This document shows, one piece after another, positions 60,168-64,000 of a stretch of 64,000 bases of DNA. Origin of the DNA: Xiphophorus maculatus. Its lineage: Eukaryota > Chordata > Actinopteri > Cyprinodontiformes > Poeciliidae. The DNA is taken from NCBI RefSeq assembly GCF_002775205.1, contig NC_036447.1, positions 3,832,501 through 3,896,500 of the forward strand. Direction: 5' to 3'. The notes beneath the pieces are model-generated. The model made no database searches. It saw nothing but the letters and a program-made list of their open reading frames with translations, and was not told where the DNA came from. The position numbers and the translations under genes were made by a program. Within the stretch, counting starts at the first letter, position 1, and every line of letters starts with the position of its first letter.

Positions 60168-61143
60168 CTGCAGAGGGAGAAAAGGGCCTTCATTCAAAGC
60201 TCCTTTTCTACTATACCACAATCGACTTTGTTCTCATTAAGACTCAGTGAAGTGTGTAAACTGCAACCCGCAGTGAGCTCAAAGATAAAAGAAATAAAGA
60301 GACTTTCATTTCAGGAGGGAAACATGATAAGTTAATACCAAGGTTTCCTGAAACTGAGCTTAACTCCAGCTTAGGAAGTCTCACAAGTTCCTCTTTTTCC
60401 ACATCTAGAGGATTTTAAGTGTTTGCTTTCCAAAATTTAATGGCGCAAGTGTAAATGACGAACTTACTCTATGCTACTGAACAGCAGCAGTTGATTGTTT
60501 AAAAGAGGTGTGCAATTTTCAACGCTACTGGGGTGAATAAAATGAAAGTCAGAGGAATATTCAAGCTGTACAAAGGCTTTAGATTGGTAAGGGCATTTAC
60601 TATACAGACATGTTACCCATTCATTCCAAAAGCTAAAGCTAAGGCTAATTTAAAAAAATAAATAAGATTTCAGATATGAAGCTGAACATAATACAATTAA
60701 GTAGCTTTATTTTTCTTTTTAAAGAATATAATTCAGTCTTTCATCTGACATGCAGGCTCAAGAAATGTTTTCAGTCTTTTGGAGTTTTTAGCAGTTAAAG
60801 AAAAGGTCTAGTTATTTTACAAGGAATACACAGAGATACTGATGTTAACATTTAATAATACTAACTGTGCTAAAAGAGATTATTTAAAAAACTGTAGAGT
60901 TGTTTTTGTACTGAAATATTAGTGTAGTCCTGTCTAACTGCAGAGCTGCTCAACGTCGACTGCCCTCCTTCATACTTTGACATGTGCAAAAAATGTAAAG
61001 GAAGAAAATTTTGGTGAGGTATAATCTATCTTTGAAAGAAGACATGCCGTAATTCTTTTTAGATTGGATTATCTGTCCCATGACCTGAATAATTTCACTG
61101 TATTTGTTAATTTTTCATATATATATGTCCCTATAACCCATCC

Positions 61144-61344
<201 letters not shown>

Positions 61345-61542
61345 TTTAATATATGCAGAAAGTTTAAGAAACTTATTTTTGATTGGAGTCAACTCAGTCC
61401 AAATGACACTTTAACCTGCCTCTCCTCCATTGAACACTAGAATCAACCACTTCCTGGACTCTAAAAATAGATTAAGACAGTATGCAAAAAAGAAAGAATG
61501 GAAACGAGTTGAAAAAACAAAGTATACTAAACAAGCCACCCA

Positions 61543-61740
61543 TCTCCCAACCCTGGTCCTCAAGGCTCACTGCCCTGCATGTTTTAGGTATTTCCTTACT
61601 TCAGTCCAGCTGATTTCAATTGATGACTGATTAACAGGCGTTTGTTGAACAGCAATATGTTGAATCAGGCATGTTAAAGCAGGGAAACCTCTAAAACATG
61701 TAGGGCAGTGTGCCTTGAGGACCAGGGTCGGGAAACACCT
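61543..61740. mobile_element. Short hAT-type MITE, copy 2
   Basis: TCCCAACCCTGGTCCTCAAG at the left and CAGGGTCGGGAAACACCTG at the right match the 54394-54596 element over nearly its whole length, including CCAGCTGATTTCAATTGATG and GTTGAACAGCAATATG. The left terminus has diverged and no clean duplication was found. Confidence 0.85.
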
Positions 61741-62762
61741 GCTTAGACAACAGTACAATGACCCAAAAAAGATATCAGAACTAATTTTGGGATATTTAAA
61801 GAAGATCAACTTTAAACTTTTTGAACAACCTTCCCCAATCCCTGACTTCCCCTCCACTGAAAATTATGCTTACAATCCAAATCCATGCTACGAAACCTCC
61901 TACTTTAAATGAACACCAACAACTTCAGGAAAAAGTTAAGTATCCAGTCAAATGGATGTTAGAAACTTATTGGTGGCTCCAAAATTCTGTGAAACATTCC
62001 ACAGGACATTTAACCATCTCGTTTGAATGTAATGCAAAACAAATATCACACTCAATAAGAAGTATTTAAAGCTCAAAGACCCATAGCTTTGATCCACAAC
62101 CTTCAAGTTACTCCTTAATCCACACTATCTCATGACTCAAATAATCCCTCTAACTGTCAGATTAGTTTAGCTTGTAGGCTTGGAGTTTGATACTTTAGGA
62201 ATACTTAAGATCACAGGTTTCTTATGTGTAATTGGAGCTGATCCTGCAGTAAGATGAGCCTGGTGTGGCGGCCCATGACATGTGACAGGAAAAGGGTCAA
62301 ACTTAGCAGATTCTTCTCTGAGTTCTGGTGAAGGAGGTTGGGAAACGAGTTTTGCACTGAGAATCACACTGACTGCAGCCCTATTGACCTAGATTTCTTT
62401 AAGAAAGAGGAAGGCTGCCTGGCAATATGGTTAGAAAACCTTAAAGCTTTAAGAATGGTGGAAACCTCTTCAACAAATCAGTAAGCATAACTAAAAATTG
62501 AAAAACACAACATATTCAAAAATACAACGACATTAACTTAGCACAACTACAAATCAAGAAAACAAAATGGAAGAAGTCTCAATGGGAAACTTGAGACATC
62601 GTCGATTGGATGACACCACTTTTGACTTTAAAATAGGAAATTATTCTGGGATTCACTCTCTTTGTTAGATTTTAGGGTAGATCTGTATAGCTCAAACTGT
62701 AAAAAAAAAAAAAAGGTTGAGATTCGTAGTATGTCCCCATTCAGAATATTCCTGTCCCAAAA

Positions 62763-63245
62763 AAGGCCTGGGCAATAATGAATAACAATATATATGGTGA
62801 TAGACACACGATGAATATCAATAGATAATATGTCTGAATGAATATTCAATAATTCTATTGAATATTCAATCCAGGACTGCACAGCATTCTGGGGGATGTA
62901 GGCAAAGGAAAGGCTTTAGCTGCTCAACCAGGTAGGTTGGTCGCATCAACTAACTCACTCACTTTTTGGTTACCTAGCAACAACCTGCTGGGTCACAAGA
63001 AGTTTCAAGTTCCCTCCCCAACTTTGGTTACCTAACAACAACCTGTTGTGCAGCAGCAGTTAAAGGTTTTGCCACCGTGCCTCATAACTGCTTAAAAATA
63101 AATAAACAGAGTGAAAACTGAGGATAACAGAAAAGGTTATGTCACCAATTTGTCGGTATTTCAGATATTTAAAACAAAACACTAATCAATAATTATCAAT
63201 ATTGACTGATATGAAATGCTTATATTGTGACACATTTTTCAAATA
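62763..63245. mobile_element. MITE, family B copy 2
   Basis: It is collinear with the element at 20803-21288: GGCAATAATGAATAACAATA, CTGCACAGCATTCTGGG, GGCTTTAGCTGCT, CAACTAACTCACTCAC, GTTACCTAGCAACAACCTG (with a partial internal duplication of this block) and GTGCCTCATAACTGC. The right terminal repeat is degenerate. Confidence 0.8.
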
Positions 63246-64000
63246 AATCATCCGGTTATACACTAAAGCCAGAATAACTTCTGGTTTCAAAGCCAAAGGT
63301 GTTGTTGTCCAGTTAGCGATGTTTTAGATTTCCCATGAGAACTTCCCATTCCGTCTTGTTAATGTTGTTGTGTCTTTTTAATATGTAGTTGTAGTTAATG
63401 TTGTCTTTTCTTAATTTGCAGTTAGTCAATGTCATGTTTTTGAATATGTCGTGTTTTTCAATTTGTAGTTGTGCTTAGTGATTTGTAAAAGCGGTTTGCA
63501 CTTCAAGGCCACCGTATTTACGCCACATGATACAGGTATCAAAAATCATAACGTGAACTTAAAATTAAACGTTTTTTTCGCAAGAAAAAGTTAACAACAA
63601 AAGAACATGGGGGTTAAGCTTCACTATAAACCAGCATTCAGCTCATTTCTGCTTCAGCGACAAAGAAAGAGGCCACAGCCTTTATGCTATGTGACTAGAG
63701 AGAATGAAAACAGGGTGAGGGTGTTATTTAGAATAAGGAAAGGGGGAACATTTCAACAGTAGCAGCCAGAGTAACAATAGACGCAGAACAACCGAGATGC
63801 AGTCAGAAGCATGACCAGATTCAACCTCTGCAAAGAGATCCTGGAGTCAGGATTTACCAAGTTTTAAGGTTATTTTGAGAGCACATTCAGGCAGGTCAAA
63901 GTGCAAAATTTTCATTAGAATATTTTGGATATGCTCCATGAAAAAAAATCTGCAAATAATTTGGACTCACGTTACACAGGAAAAAGCTGCAAATAGGTGA

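Noticed and set aside
61430..62600. Fossil LINE open frames
   Set aside because: Some stretches read as degenerate protein but no reverse transcriptase or endonuclease motif could be recognised.

Overview
This is a window of vertebrate nuclear DNA, almost certainly from a ray-finned (teleost) fish. Its genes are split into many exons with GT-AG introns. The introns and spacers are AT-rich and full of decayed Tc1-type transposons, short inverted-repeat elements (MITEs), one tRNA-derived SINE and long microsatellites. All gene names come from reading the exons and comparing them with remembered vertebrate proteins; no database search was possible. The species cannot be named.

Layout: (1) 1-14.9 kb, minus strand: the first coding exon of GAB1 (14418-14489) and about 14.4 kb of its first intron, which runs off the left edge. 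(2) 14.9-19.7 kb: spacer with a TA microsatellite, two ZNF143-like motifs and a Tc1 relic. (3) 19.7-29.4 kb, minus strand: complete USP38, ten coding exons and one 5' UTR exon, 1030 aa. (4) 29.4-30.95 kb: divergent USP38/SMARCA5 promoter interval with a TCTCGCGAGA palindrome. (5) 30.95-41.8 kb, plus strand: complete SMARCA5, 23 coding exons, 1035 aa, an ISWI chromatin-remodelling ATPase. (6) 41.8-44.0 kb: spacer with three diverged tandem repeat units. (7) 44.0-60.2 kb, minus strand: the last 22 coding exons (1433 aa) of a FRAS1/FREM extracellular-matrix gene, called FREM3 because it lies tail-to-tail with SMARCA5. (8) 60.2-64 kb: intron of that gene; its CSPG-repeat 5' half lies beyond the right edge.

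As I recall it, the human order at 4q31 is USP38(+), GAB1(+), SMARCA5(+), FREM3(-). Here it is GAB1(-), USP38(-), SMARCA5(+), FREM3(-), which fits inversion of the GAB1-USP38 pair and leaves USP38 and SMARCA5 head to head. The four genes are not a functional operon: GAB1 is a receptor-tyrosine-kinase adaptor, USP38 a deubiquitinase, SMARCA5 a nucleosome remodeller and FREM3 a basement-membrane protein.

I found no new gene system. The items most worth checking are a GC-AG intron in FREM3, repeats embedded in SMARCA5 introns (one ending at a splice acceptor), MITEs carrying ZNF143-like motifs, and an unidentified open exon-like segment at the left edge.
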